DNA of 64,000 bases, from assembly GCF_017573545.1 (NCBI RefSeq), contig NZ_JAGEOK010000038.1:37407-101406 (forward strand), read 5' to 3'. A program made the translations under genes and the position numbers. Below, piece after piece: positions 15,573 to 24,103 of the stretch (its first letter is position 1; each line of letters opens with the position of its first letter). The notes beneath the pieces were generated by a model. It had not been told where the DNA came from, ran no database searches, and saw only the letters and a list, made by a program, of their open reading frames with translations. This DNA comes from Actinomadura nitritigenes. GTDB taxonomy: Bacteria; Actinomycetota; Actinomycetes; Streptosporangiales; Streptosporangiaceae.

Positions 15573-16790
15573 ATGCCGTACTACAGGGCCGTGGGGGAGA
15601 TCCCGCGGAAGCGTCACGTGCAGTTCCGGCGGCCGGACGGCGGCCTGTACGCCGAGGAGCTGATGGGCGAGGAGGGCTTCACGTCCGACTCCAGCCTGCT
15701 GTACCACCGGCACGCCCCGACGGCGATCACCAAGAGCGAGGGCGTGCGGGACGGGCCCGCCGACGGCGCCGCGCTCACCCCGAACCATCCGCTGCAGCCG
15801 CGCGCGTACCGCACCCAGGACCTGCCCGAGGGCGGTGACGCGGTCCTCGGCCGGCAGGTCCTGTTCGGCAACGACGACGTCACGCTCTCGTTCGTCGCGG
15901 CGGACTCCACCAGCGAGCTGTACCGGAACTCGGCCGGCGCCGAGGTCGTGTACGTCCAGTCCGGACGGGCGAGGGTCGAGACGACCTACGGGGCGCTCGA
16001 CGTCGGCGAGGGCGACTACGTGGTCATCCCGACCGGGACCATCCACCGGTGGGTACTGCCGGAACGGGGCGGCGGGGCCTCCCTCAACGCGCTCGTCATC
16101 GAGGCCAGAGGCCACATCAGGCCGCCGAAGCGGTACCTGTCGCAGTACGGGCAGTTCCTGGAGCACGCCCCCTACAGCGAGCGCGACCTGCGCGGCCCGT
16201 CCGAACCGCTCCTGGTGGACGGCGGCGAGGTGCCGGTCCTCGTCCGCAACCGGAACGGGCTGTCCCGCCTGACCTACCTGCGGCACCCGTTCGACGTCGT
16301 CGGCTGGGACGGCTACCTGTACCCCTACGTCTTCAACATCAACGACTTCGAGCCCATCGTGAAGCGGACGCACGCGCCGCCGCCCGTCCACCAGACGTTC
16401 GAGGGCCCGGGGTTCGTGATCTGCTCGTTCTGCCCGCGTCCCCTCGACTTCGACGATCAGGCCGTGCCGATCCCGTACAACCACCACAACGTGGACAGCG
16501 ACGAGATGATGTTCTACGTCGCCGGGGACTACTCGGCCCGCAAGGGCTCGGGCATCGGCATCGGCTCGATCTCGCTGCATCCGTCGGGGTTCACGCACGG
16601 GCCGCAGCCGGGCGCCGTCGAGGCGGTCGTGGAGGCGGCGCGGCAGGGGCACGACCGCACCACGGAGATGGCCGTCATGATCGACACGTTCCGGCCGCTG
16701 CGGCTGGGCGCGGCGGCGCGCCGATGCGAGGACCCGGAGTACGCGTGGACGTGGGCGCGCACCTCCGGCCAGCGGGAGGGCGATGGCTGA
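15573..16790 (+). CDS. hmgA: Homogentisate 1,2-dioxygenase
   Basis: A 405-residue non-heme iron dioxygenase (EC 1.13.11.5) that opens the ring of homogentisate to maleylacetoacetate. The N-terminus YYRAVGEIPRKRHVQFRRPD is characteristic. The cupin core holds the iron ligands: His and Glu in YNHHNVDSDEMMFYVAGD, and the His of HPSGFTHGPQPG. ATG at 15573 has GGGAGG 5 bases upstream. With the upstream fahA it covers two of the three ring-opening and cleavage steps; no maleylacetoacetate isomerase is visible. It overlaps the next gene by 8 bases. Confidence 0.96.
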   Translation: MPYYRAVGEIPRKRHVQFRRPDGGLYAEELMGEEGFTSDSSLLYHRHAPTAITKSEGVRDGPADGAALTPNHPLQPRAYRTQDLPEGGDAVLGRQVLFGNDDVTLSFVAADSTSELYRNSAGAEVVYVQSGRARVETTYGALDVGEGDYVVIPTGTIHRWVLPERGGGASLNALVIEARGHIRPPKRYLSQYGQFLEHAPYSERDLRGPSEPLLVDGGEVPVLVRNRNGLSRLTYLRHPFDVVGWDGYLYPYVFNINDFEPIVKRTHAPPPVHQTFEGPGFVICSFCPRPLDFDDQAVPIPYNHHNVDSDEMMFYVAGDYSARKGSGIGIGSISLHPSGFTHGPQPGAVEAVVEAARQGHDRTTEMAVMIDTFRPLRLGAAARRCEDPEYAWTWARTSGQREGDG

Positions 16791-17685
16791 GCCGCCCGGT
16801 CTCGGCGAGCCGGTATGGACCTTCGACGCACGGCCGGCCCGGCGCCGTGCGCTCACCTGGCTGGCAGCGCTCGCGGCGGCCGTGGCCGTGCTTGTCCCGC
16901 TCGCCGTCGCCGCCTTCCTGTCCGGCCGAGCCTGGGCCGGCGCGCCGCTCACCGTGATCGCCATGGTCTGCGCCGCGGCCGCCGGCTGGATCGCGGGCCG
17001 GGGCATCGTGTGGAAACGCGCCCCCGTCGTACGCCTGTTCACCGGTGGCCTCCTGGTGTCCCCGGCTCCCGGCGCCGACGGCGCCGCCCTGACGTCCGCC
17101 CGTCGCGCGAGTGGGGACGGCGTCACATGGGGAGACCGCGCCCCGCAGGGGACGCTCGCGACCCGCGGGCCGGGCGGCGATGCCGGTGCGTTCGCATGGG
17201 ACGACCTGGTCTCGGTGACGGTCTCCGGCGTCCACCTCTGGGGCGGGGCTCCGGCGTCGTCCAGCGGCTCGACCCTGGGCGCGGGCGGCTCCGGGCCGGC
17301 CGGCGGGACGCGATGGCGCTTCACGGTCGTGAGCTCGGACGGACGCGTCCTGCGCTTCGGCGACGAACTCCCGGGCGTGCGGGCGCTCGGCGAGGTGATC
17401 TCCGCCGAGGTGACGCGCCGCGCGGTGCCCCGGCATCTCGCGTCGGTCAAGGCGGGCGAGGCCGTGCGGCTGGGGCCCTTCACCGTCGACCTGGACGGCG
17501 TCGAGAAGGACGGGCAGCGGGTCCCGTGGCAGGCGGTCCGCGAGGTCGGGATCGGGGACGGGCTGGTGACCGTGCGCTCGTACGGCGCCCGTCCCGACCT
17601 GGCCGCGGTCGCCGGCCACATGCCCGACGCCCTGCCTTTCACCCTCCTCTGCGACCACATCAAAGAACTGCTCGGCCCCCACTAA
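16783..17685 (+). CDS. Membrane protein, possible DUF6585/PH-like
   Basis: A 300-residue protein with two adjacent transmembrane helices (about residues 24-46 and 55-72) followed by a soluble beta-rich region of about 220 residues. The pattern (GGLLVSPAPG, then FAWDDLVSVTVSGVHLWGG, then YGARPDLAAVAGHM) resembles the DUF6585 proteins of actinomycetes, which look like degenerate pleckstrin-homology domains; the assignment is tentative. ATG at 16783 overlaps the end of hmgA, with GGGAGGG just upstream, so it is translated from the same message, though a role in homogentisate metabolism is not evident. Confidence 0.65.
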   Translation: MAEPPGLGEPVWTFDARPARRRALTWLAALAAAVAVLVPLAVAAFLSGRAWAGAPLTVIAMVCAAAAGWIAGRGIVWKRAPVVRLFTGGLLVSPAPGADGAALTSARRASGDGVTWGDRAPQGTLATRGPGGDAGAFAWDDLVSVTVSGVHLWGGAPASSSGSTLGAGGSGPAGGTRWRFTVVSSDGRVLRFGDELPGVRALGEVISAEVTRRAVPRHLASVKAGEAVRLGPFTVDLDGVEKDGQRVPWQAVREVGIGDGLVTVRSYGARPDLAAVAGHMPDALPFTLLCDHIKELLGPH

Positions 17686-17920
17686 CCCCCGCCCAACCAC
17701 CGAACACACCGCCGCTCAACCGCTGAACAACCGCCGCGTGCGCTGCTGTTCGGGTGCAGTGCGCGGTGGTCTTGCGGCGTTGGCCGCCGGGCTCTTCGGA
17801 CGCTGCGGGGCCGGCCGGGTGAGACCACGTGTCGGTGGGCTTGAGTACGGCGGACCGGCATTGGGGTGCCGGCCGCCCTCCGGAAGTCGCTCGGCAATCC
17901 GAAGATTTCTTTGGGAAGGA

Positions 17921-17948
17921 TGTCGAGGAACCGGCCGCGGCTCCGATC
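17921..17948 (+). promoter_or_regulatory. ECF42-type promoter ahead of the DGPF gene
   Basis: TGTCGA (17921-17926), a 17-base spacer, then CGATC (17944-17948), about 50 bases before the DGPF-protein start at 18001. From memory, ECF42 sigma factors recognise TGTCGA at -35 and a CG-containing -10. The second module in this window has TGTCGA with the same 17-base spacing to CG at 27126-27154. The rest of the 315-base gap (17686-18000) shows nothing else recognisable. Confidence 0.65.
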
Positions 17949-18000
17949 CCTGGGTGAAGGGCGGCCGCGAGAGGCCGCGCCACCAGAACGAGGAGACACC

Positions 18001-18366
18001 GTGAAGTACATGTTGCTGATCTTCAACCGGCCGGGGTTCGTGGAGGAGCTGACCGAGCAGGAGCGGCAGGAGCTGTTCGGTGAGGTCGACGAGATCATGA
18101 AGGAGATCACCGAGCGCGGCGAGCTGGTGGTGACCGAGGCGCTCGCCGACCCGTCCACCACCCGGGTCGTCCGGCAGAAGGACGGGCTGCCCGCCGTGAC
18201 CGACGGCCCGTTCCTGGAGGCGAAGGAGCACCTCGCCGGCTACCTCACCGTCGACTGCGACAGCCTGGAGCGGGCCGTCGAGATCGCCTCGCGGTGGCCG
18301 GACGTGCGGTTCGGCGGGCGCATGGAGGTCCGCCCCGTCATGCACCACGCGGGGAGCGAGATGTGA
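18001..18366 (+). CDS. YCII-related DGPF-domain protein
   Basis: A 121-residue protein of the YCII/DGPF family. It begins VKYMLLIFNRPGFVEELTEQ and carries the hallmark TDGPFLEAKEHLAGY near residue 65-79. DGPF proteins are the conserved genetic partners of ECF42 sigma factors; their biochemical role is not settled (a ferredoxin-like alpha/beta barrel). The start is GTG at 18001 with GAGGAG 7 bases upstream. Its stop overlaps the sigma gene start (GTGA), so the pair is co-translated from the TGTCGA promoter. Confidence 0.9.
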   Translation: MKYMLLIFNRPGFVEELTEQERQELFGEVDEIMKEITERGELVVTEALADPSTTRVVRQKDGLPAVTDGPFLEAKEHLAGYLTVDCDSLERAVEIASRWPDVRFGGRMEVRPVMHHAGSEM

Positions 18367-19634
18367 CCGTGCCCGTCGCGGTCGAGGACCTGCTGCGCGA
18401 GCTGGCGCCGCAGGTCCTCGGGACCCTCGTCCGGCGGCACGGCGCGTTCGACGCGTGCGAGGACGCCGTCCAGGAGGCGCTGCTCGCCGCCGCCGTCCAG
18501 TGGCCGGAGGAGGGCGTCCCGGAGAACCCGCGCGGCTGGCTGCTGACCGTCGCGACGCGCCGCCTCACCGACCAGTGGCGCAGCGAGCGCGCGCGCCGCG
18601 ACCGGGAGGCCGCCGTCGCGCTGCGCGAGGTGCCCACCGGCGACGAGGCTCCCGGCGAGGACCGTCCCGGCGACCGCGACGACACGCTGACCTTGCTGTT
18701 CCTCTGCTGCCATCCGGCGCTGACACCGTCCTCGCAGGTCGCGCTCACCCTCCGCGCGGTGGGCGGGCTGACCACCGCGCAGATCGCGCGGGCGTTCCTG
18801 GTGCCGGAGGCGACGATGGCGCAGCGGATCAGCCGGGCGAAGCAGCGGATCAAGGCGACCGGCGCGCGGTTCGCCCCGCCGCCGCCGGCCGAGCGCGACG
18901 AGCGGATCCGCGCCGTCCTGCACGTCCTGTACCTGATCTTCAACGAGGGGTACACCGCCTCCAGCGGCCCGGACCTGCAGCGCGCCGACCTCACGGCGGA
19001 GGCGGTCCGGCTGGCCAGGGCGGTGCACGGGCTGCTGCCCGGGGACGGGGAGGTCACCGGGCTGCTCGCCCTGATGCTCCTGACCGACGCCCGCCGGCCC
19101 GCCCGTACCGGCGCGGACGGGCTGCTCGTCCCGCTGTCCGAGCAGGACAGGACGCGCTGGGACGCCGGGGCGATCGCCGAGGGCGCCCGCCTGATCACCG
19201 ACGCCCTCACCTGGTCGCCGCCCGGTCCGTACCAGGTGCAGGCCGCGATCGCCGCCGTCCACGCGGAGGCCGCGCGCCCGGAGGACACCGACTGGCCGCA
19301 GATCCTCGCCCTGTACCGGCTGCTGTCGCACCTTGCGCCGAACCCGATGGTCACGCTGAACGAGGCCGTCGCGCTCGCGATGGTGCACGGCCCCCGCGCG
19401 GGCCTGGACCTGCTGGCGACCCTGGACGGCGACGAGCGCCTGTCCGAGCACCACCGGCTCGCGGCCGTCCGGGCCCACCTGCTGGAGCAGGCGGGTGACA
19501 CGGCCGCCGCCCGCCGCGCCTACCGGGAGGCCGCCCGCGGCACCACGAGCCTCCCCGAACAGCGCTACCTCGAAGCCCGCATCGCACGACTCGACGGAGA
19601 AGACCACCATGGAAACGACGACGCGAACCCTTGA
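18363..19634 (+). CDS. ECF42-type RNA polymerase sigma factor
   Basis: A 423-residue extracytoplasmic-function sigma factor with a large C-terminal extension. Sigma region 2 covers about residues 15-85 (DACEDAVQEALLAAAVQWPE, then RGWLLTVATRRLTDQWRSER). Region 4 covers about 115-170 (LTTAQIARAFLVPEATMAQR). The extension of about 240 residues has the ECF42 family blocks YLIFNEGYTAS, GPYQVQAAIAAVH and a TPR-like end. The family uses the extension instead of an anti-sigma factor. GTG at 18363 overlaps the DGPF gene. The alpha/beta hydrolase gene starts within its last 26 bases. Confidence 0.93.
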   Translation: MTVPVAVEDLLRELAPQVLGTLVRRHGAFDACEDAVQEALLAAAVQWPEEGVPENPRGWLLTVATRRLTDQWRSERARRDREAAVALREVPTGDEAPGEDRPGDRDDTLTLLFLCCHPALTPSSQVALTLRAVGGLTTAQIARAFLVPEATMAQRISRAKQRIKATGARFAPPPPAERDERIRAVLHVLYLIFNEGYTASSGPDLQRADLTAEAVRLARAVHGLLPGDGEVTGLLALMLLTDARRPARTGADGLLVPLSEQDRTRWDAGAIAEGARLITDALTWSPPGPYQVQAAIAAVHAEAARPEDTDWPQILALYRLLSHLAPNPMVTLNEAVALAMVHGPRAGLDLLATLDGDERLSEHHRLAAVRAHLLEQAGDTAAARRAYREAARGTTSLPEQRYLEARIARLDGEDHHGNDDANP

Positions 19635-20481
19635 CGTCCCAGGAGCCTCCCTGCACTACGAGGTGCGCGGGTCCGGGCCCGTCCTGCTGCTGATCTGCGG
19701 CGGGATCTACGACGCGGCGGGCTACTCCGGCCTCGCCGGCCTGCTCGCCGACCGGTACACGGTCGTCACCTACGACCGGCGCGGCAACTCGCGCAGCCCG
19801 CTCACCGGCCCGCCCGAGCGCCAGGAGATCGCCGTCCACGCCGACGACGCGTCCCGGCTGCTCGGCGCGGTGGCCGGCGGCCCCGCCCTCGTGTTCGGCA
19901 ACAGCTCCGGCGCGCAGATCGCGCTCGAGCTGGCGGCGCGGCATCCCGAGCAGGTCCGCGCGGTCGTCGCGCACGAGCCGCCGCTGCTCGGGCTGCTGCC
20001 GGACGCAGACCACTGGGAGTCGGTCATCGCGGAGGTCGAGCGCGCCTACCGGGACGGCGGCGTCGGCCCGGCGATGGGCGTCTTCGGTGCCGCCATGGGC
20101 ATGTCCGGCGGCGACGAGGCCGAGGCCGAAAGTGCGGGCGAGGCCGGGAGCGCGGGGGCGGCCGCCGAGACCTCGGAGGCGCCGAGTCCCGAGATGCTGG
20201 AGATGTTCGCGCGCTTCGAGAAGAACACCGACTTCTTCGCCGGCTACGAGGTGCCCGGCTTCGGCCGCCACGCCCTCGACGTCGGGAGGCTGCGCGAGTC
20301 GCCCGTCCGGATCACGGTCGCCGTCGGCGCCGCGTCCGCCGGCGAGCCGCCCCACCGGGCCGGTCTCGCCCTGGCCGAGCTCCTCGGCAGGCCCGCCGAG
20401 ACCTACCCGGGCGACCACGGCGGCTTCGGTGCCGAGGCCCCCGCCTTCGCCGCCCGCCTCGCCGAGACCTTCTCCTCCTGA
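19609..20481 (+). CDS. Alpha/beta hydrolase in the ECF42 operon
   Basis: A 290-residue cytoplasmic alpha/beta-hydrolase. The oxyanion region is VLLLICGGIYDAAGY, the nucleophile elbow is GNSSGAQIAL (Ser in G-N-S-S-G), and the catalytic His lies in PGDHGGFGAEAPAF near the C-terminus. An Ala/Glu/Gly-rich insertion (about residues 165-190, EAEAESAGEAGSAGAAAE) sits in the lid region. The substrate is unknown. ATG at 19609 lies inside the end of the sigma gene, so this is the third gene of the operon and probably the effector of the regulon. A hairpin follows it. Confidence 0.87.
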   Translation: METTTRTLDVPGASLHYEVRGSGPVLLLICGGIYDAAGYSGLAGLLADRYTVVTYDRRGNSRSPLTGPPERQEIAVHADDASRLLGAVAGGPALVFGNSSGAQIALELAARHPEQVRAVVAHEPPLLGLLPDADHWESVIAEVERAYRDGGVGPAMGVFGAAMGMSGGDEAEAESAGEAGSAGAAAETSEAPSPEMLEMFARFEKNTDFFAGYEVPGFGRHALDVGRLRESPVRITVAVGAASAGEPPHRAGLALAELLGRPAETYPGDHGGFGAEAPAFAARLAETFSS

Positions 20482-20498
20482 TGCCGGGCACCGCCCGC

Positions 20499-20528
20499 GG
20501 CCCCCTCCTGGCTCGTATGGAGGGGGCC
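20499..20528 (+). terminator. Hairpin closing the ECF42 operon
   Basis: GGCCCCCTCC (20499-20508), a 10-base loop, GGAGGGGGCC (20519-20528): a perfect 10-bp GC stem 18 bases after the hydrolase stop and about 60 bases before cysS. Confidence 0.8.
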
Positions 20529-20587
20529 GGCGGATCAGGGTGCGGGTGCGCGAGAGTCCGCGCGGGCAGGGGCCTATCCAATAACCT

Positions 20588-21991
20588 GTGGCTGTGAGTC
20601 TGCGCCTTTACGACACCGGTACCCGTAGCGTCCGCACGTTCGAGCCCCTCGAAGAGGGCCGCGTGGGGATGTACGTGTGTGGTGCGACGCCGCAGGCCTC
20701 TCCGCACATCGGGCATCTCCGGTCCGGTGTCATCTACGACGTGCTGCTGCGGTGGCTGCGCGCGTCCGGCTACGAGGTGACGTTCGCCCGGAACGTCACC
20801 GACGTCGACGACAAGATCATCGCGGTGGCGGCGGAGCGGGGCGTGCCGTGGTTCGCGGTCGCCGAGGGCAACCAGCGGGTCTTCACGCAGGGCTACGACC
20901 TGCTCGGCTGCCTGCCGCCGACGATCGAGCCGCGCGCCACCGGGCACGTCCCGGAGATGATCGTGCTGATCCGGCGGCTGATCGAGAACGGGCACGCCTA
21001 CACGGCGGCCGGCGACGTGTACTTCGACGTGAAGTCCTGGGCCGACCACTACGGGGAGCTGTCGAACCAGCGGCTGGAGAACATGCGGCCGACCGGCGAC
21101 ACCCCGAACGAGGACGCCAAGCGCGACCCGCGCGACTTCGCCCTGTGGAAGGGCGCCAAGCCCGGCGAGCCGTCCTGGGAGACGCCGTGGGGCGACGGGC
21201 GCCCCGGCTGGCACCTGGAGTGCTCGGCGATGGCGACCAAGTACCTCGGCCCCGTCTTCGACATCCACGGCGGCGGCGTGGACCTGATCTTCCCACACCA
21301 CGAGAACGAGATCGCCCAGTCGCGCGCGGCGGGCGACGGGTTCGCGCGGTACTGGCTGCACAACGGGCTGCTGACCGTGGACGGCGAGAAGATGAGCAAG
21401 TCCGTCGGGAACGTGGTGCTGCTCCCCGACCTGCTCGGGAAGGCCCGTCCGGCGGAGATCCGGTACTACCTGGCCTCGGCGCACTACCGCTCGCTGATGG
21501 ACTTCACCGACGCCGCGCTGGCCGAGGCGGTGTCGGCCTACCAGCGCATCGAGGGGTTCGTCACGCGGGCGAGCGAGGTCGTCGGCGCGGGGGAGCCGGC
21601 GGGTTCGATGCCTGAGGCGTTCGCGGCCGCGATGAACGACGACCTGGGCGTCCCGCAGGCTCTCGCGGCGCTGCACGAGACCGTCCGGGAGGGCAACAGC
21701 GCGCTGGCGGCCGGCGACGAGGACGCGGTCCGCGGGCATCTGGCGTCCGTCCGGGCGATGGCCGGGGCGCTGGGCCTCGACCCCCTGTCGGAGCAGTGGA
21801 GCCAGGCCGGCGGCGACGACCTGCGGCCCGTCGTGGACGCCCTGGTCGCGGTGGCCCTGGAGCAGCGGCAGGCGGCGCGGGCCCGCAAGGACTACGCGTC
21901 CGCCGACGCCATCCGCGACGGCCTCGCCGACGCCGGGATCGTCGTCGAGGACACCCCGCACGGCGCCCGCTGGGAACTGAAGCGCGACTGA
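20588..21991 (+). CDS. cysS: Cysteinyl-tRNA synthetase
   Basis: A 467-residue class Ia aminoacyl-tRNA synthetase charging tRNA-Cys. The zinc site begins with the Cys of YVCGATPQASPHIGHLRSG, which also contains the HIGH signature, and continues with WHLECSAMA and FPHHENEIAQ. KMSKS is present as GEKMSKSVGNVV. The C-terminal anticodon domain ends HGARWELKRD. The start may be GTG at 20588 or GTG at 20594; TATCCA ends 7 bases before 20588 and there is no Shine-Dalgarno, suggesting a leaderless message. The order cysS-rlmB downstream of carD-ispF is common in actinobacteria. Confidence 0.96.
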   Translation: MAVSLRLYDTGTRSVRTFEPLEEGRVGMYVCGATPQASPHIGHLRSGVIYDVLLRWLRASGYEVTFARNVTDVDDKIIAVAAERGVPWFAVAEGNQRVFTQGYDLLGCLPPTIEPRATGHVPEMIVLIRRLIENGHAYTAAGDVYFDVKSWADHYGELSNQRLENMRPTGDTPNEDAKRDPRDFALWKGAKPGEPSWETPWGDGRPGWHLECSAMATKYLGPVFDIHGGGVDLIFPHHENEIAQSRAAGDGFARYWLHNGLLTVDGEKMSKSVGNVVLLPDLLGKARPAEIRYYLASAHYRSLMDFTDAALAEAVSAYQRIEGFVTRASEVVGAGEPAGSMPEAFAAAMNDDLGVPQALAALHETVREGNSALAAGDEDAVRGHLASVRAMAGALGLDPLSEQWSQAGGDDLRPVVDALVAVALEQRQAARARKDYASADAIRDGLADAGIVVEDTPHGARWELKRD

Positions 21992-22233
21992 TCTCGCCGG
22001 AGCCGCGGCCCTGACCTGCCCGGAGCTGGGGCCCTGACCTCGCCGAACCAGGGCTCCGGCCCGGAACCGCCGCCCTCCCCGGCGGGCGGTTCCGCTCGGC
22101 GGGCGTCGCGCACTGGCCGCGGCGGATAAAATGGCATGTTCGCGGGCGCCCGCATGTGCGCGCCCCGGAGTTTTCCAGCCGCCCGACAGCCGCGAGGGCG
22201 AGCACGCAATCGTCGCGAGGGGCGTACCGAACA

Positions 22234-23151
22234 ATGGCCAAGCGCAAGGGCAAGGGGCCCACCCCCAAGGCCGAGGACCGGCACTGGCACGGCAAGCGCC
22301 AGAAGGCGCGCGCCGTCAAGAGCGCCAAGCGGACCGGCACCCAGACCCTGGGCCCGGCCGCGCGCGCGGCGCGGGCCGCCGAGGGCCGTCCCACCACGGG
22401 CCGTCCGGCCGGAGCGCGCCGCGCGAACGGCGAGGTCCCCGAGCTGGTCACCGGCCGCAACCCGGTCGTGGAGGCGCTGCGCGCCGGGGTGCCCGGCAGC
22501 ACGCTGTACGTGTCGTCGGGCACGGACGAGCGGGTCCGCGAGTCGATCCAGATCGCCGCCGACCGCGGCATCCCGCTGCTGGAGACCGGCAAGAACGAGC
22601 TGGACCGGCTCACCGACGGAGCCGTCCACCAGGGCATCGCTCTGCAGGTCAGGCCGTACCGGTACGCGCATCCGGACGACCTGCTCACCGGGACGTCCCC
22701 GCTGATCGTCGCGGTCGACGGGATCACCGACCCGCGCAACCTCGGCGCGATCGTCCGGTCCGCGGCGGCGTTCGGCGCCACCGGAGTGGTGGTGCCGGAG
22801 CGGCGCGCCGCCGGGGTGAACGCGGGCGCGTGGAAGTCGTCCGCGGGGACGCTCGCGACGGTCCCGGTGGCGCAGGCGACGAACCTGGCGCGGCAGCTGA
22901 AGGCGTACCAGAAGGCCGGCTGCTTCGTCGCCGGCCTGGACGCGCGCGGCGGCGTGGCCGTCGGCGACATGGAGATCGCGACGGGCCCGTTCGTGCTGGT
23001 CGTGGGCTCGGAGGGCAAGGGCCTCGGACGGCTCGTCGCCGACACCTGCGACATGCTCGTGACGATCCCGATGCCGGGCGAGGCGGAGTCGCTGAACGCC
23101 GGGGTGGCCGCGGGCATCGCGCTGTACGAGGTCAGCCGCCTGCGATCCTGA
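22234..23151 (+). CDS. rlmB: 23S rRNA 2'-O-methyltransferase, TrmH/RlmB family
   Basis: A 305-residue SpoU/TrmH-class methyltransferase that methylates the ribose of a guanosine in 23S rRNA with S-adenosylmethionine. A basic N-terminal tail of about 65 residues (AKRKGKGPTPKAEDRHWHGK) is followed by the substrate-binding domain (VTGRNPVVEALRAG) and the knotted catalytic domain with motif 1 DGITDPRNLGAIVRSAAAFG, motif 2 LVVGSEGKGL and motif 3 IPMPGEAESLNAGVAAGIAL. ATG at 22234 is preceded weakly by GAGGGG. A GATAAAAT -10-like element sits about 100 bases upstream at 22125-22132. Confidence 0.93.
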   Translation: MAKRKGKGPTPKAEDRHWHGKRQKARAVKSAKRTGTQTLGPAARAARAAEGRPTTGRPAGARRANGEVPELVTGRNPVVEALRAGVPGSTLYVSSGTDERVRESIQIAADRGIPLLETGKNELDRLTDGAVHQGIALQVRPYRYAHPDDLLTGTSPLIVAVDGITDPRNLGAIVRSAAAFGATGVVVPERRAAGVNAGAWKSSAGTLATVPVAQATNLARQLKAYQKAGCFVAGLDARGGVAVGDMEIATGPFVLVVGSEGKGLGRLVADTCDMLVTIPMPGEAESLNAGVAAGIALYEVSRLRS

Positions 23152-23241
23152 CGGCTCCCCGCCCCTGACGCCCGCTTGCCCGGGCGCCCCGGAAGCCGCG
23201 CCGCCCCGGACGTCTCAACGGCGCCCGGGGGCGGGAGGCGG

Positions 23242-23880
23242 TCAGGAGGCGGCGTTCCCGAGGCGTTCCTCGAGCGTGGCGGTGAACTCGGCGCGATCGT
23301 TGGTGCGCGGGTACGGCTCGTCCGGGACGGGGACGCCGAGGAACGCGCAGAGCGGCTCCCACCCGTGCGCGGCCTCGAACTCCAGGAGCCGTCCCGTCGG
23401 GATCTCGCGGCGCACCGCCTCGTTGTGCTCGTTGAACGTCCTGATCGCGTGGTCCTCCTCGGTCCGGCCGCCGAGGACGCCCTCCCAGACGATGCGGCGG
23501 GCGACGTCGCGCATCGCGACGAGTTCCGGCGGCGCACCGTCGAACTTCGCCCTGTGCGACTGGAAGATGGTGTCGCGCGCGCTCTGGAACCAGCGTTCGG
23601 GGTCGCGGACGGTGAGGATGACCTTCGCCTCGGGGTAGTGGCGGGTGAGCTCCCGCCAGTACGCGGCGCCGGGCCAGTCGACCGTCGCGCGGTAGCCGTC
23701 GTAGACGCGGTCCCAGTCGGGGGTTCCCGTCTCGGCGACCTCCTGCCACAGGCCGATCTGTGCGGGGTCCTCGAACAGGGCCTTCATGTGGTGGCACGGG
23801 CCGAATCCGAGCCGTTCCAGGGCGGTCCGCAGGGAGAGCGTGCCGGTCCGGCCGAATCCGACGCCGATGACCTGAAGCAA
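23242..23880 (-). CDS. Sulfotransferase family protein (Sulfotransfer_4)
   Basis: A 212-residue PAPS-dependent sulfotransferase-fold protein. The 5'-phosphosulfate loop is IGVGFGRTGTLSLRTALERL at the N-terminus and the 3'-phosphate site is VILTVRDPERWFQSARDTIF in the middle, as in the Sulfotransfer_4 family. The acceptor is unknown. The start I chose is TTG at 23880, because the P-loop begins almost immediately and GAGGAG lies 8 bases upstream; an open upstream extension adds non-conserved residues. It is convergent with rlmB and divergent from the EamA transporter. Confidence 0.85.
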   Translation of the reverse strand: MLQVIGVGFGRTGTLSLRTALERLGFGPCHHMKALFEDPAQIGLWQEVAETGTPDWDRVYDGYRATVDWPGAAYWRELTRHYPEAKVILTVRDPERWFQSARDTIFQSHRAKFDGAPPELVAMRDVARRIVWEGVLGGRTEEDHAIRTFNEHNEAVRREIPTGRLLEFEAAHGWEPLCAFLGVPVPDEPYPRTNDRAEFTATLEERLGNAAS

Positions 23881-24017
23881 GGGGAGCTCCTCTCGATCGG
23901 TTGCCGAAGCCAGCGTCTGCCGGGTGCCCGGGGCCCGCAAGGGACACGTTCCGTTCCCGGCCGACAGCGTGTGGTCACGTGCCGGGCACAGTGGCGGGGA
24001 TCACTCTCTTTCCGTAA

Positions 24018-24085
24018 ATAATCTCAACGTTCAGAGGATTGACGGTCAGGTAAGCCTCGTGCTGTTATCTCAACGTTGAGATAAC
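24018..24085 (+). promoter_or_regulatory. Promoter and double palindromic operator of the EamA gene
   Basis: A perfect 22-bp palindrome (half-site GTTATCTCAAC) spans 24064-24085. A degenerate 22-bp copy with the same core TCTCAACGTT lies at 24018-24039. Between and into them is a sigma-70-like promoter, TTGACG (24039-24044), 18 bases, TGTTAT (24063-24068). The perfect site covers the -10 and the start, the other abuts the -35, which is repression geometry. No regulator gene adjoins. Confidence 0.72.
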
Positions 24086-24103
24086 CGATGAAGGGTGATC
24101 CAG

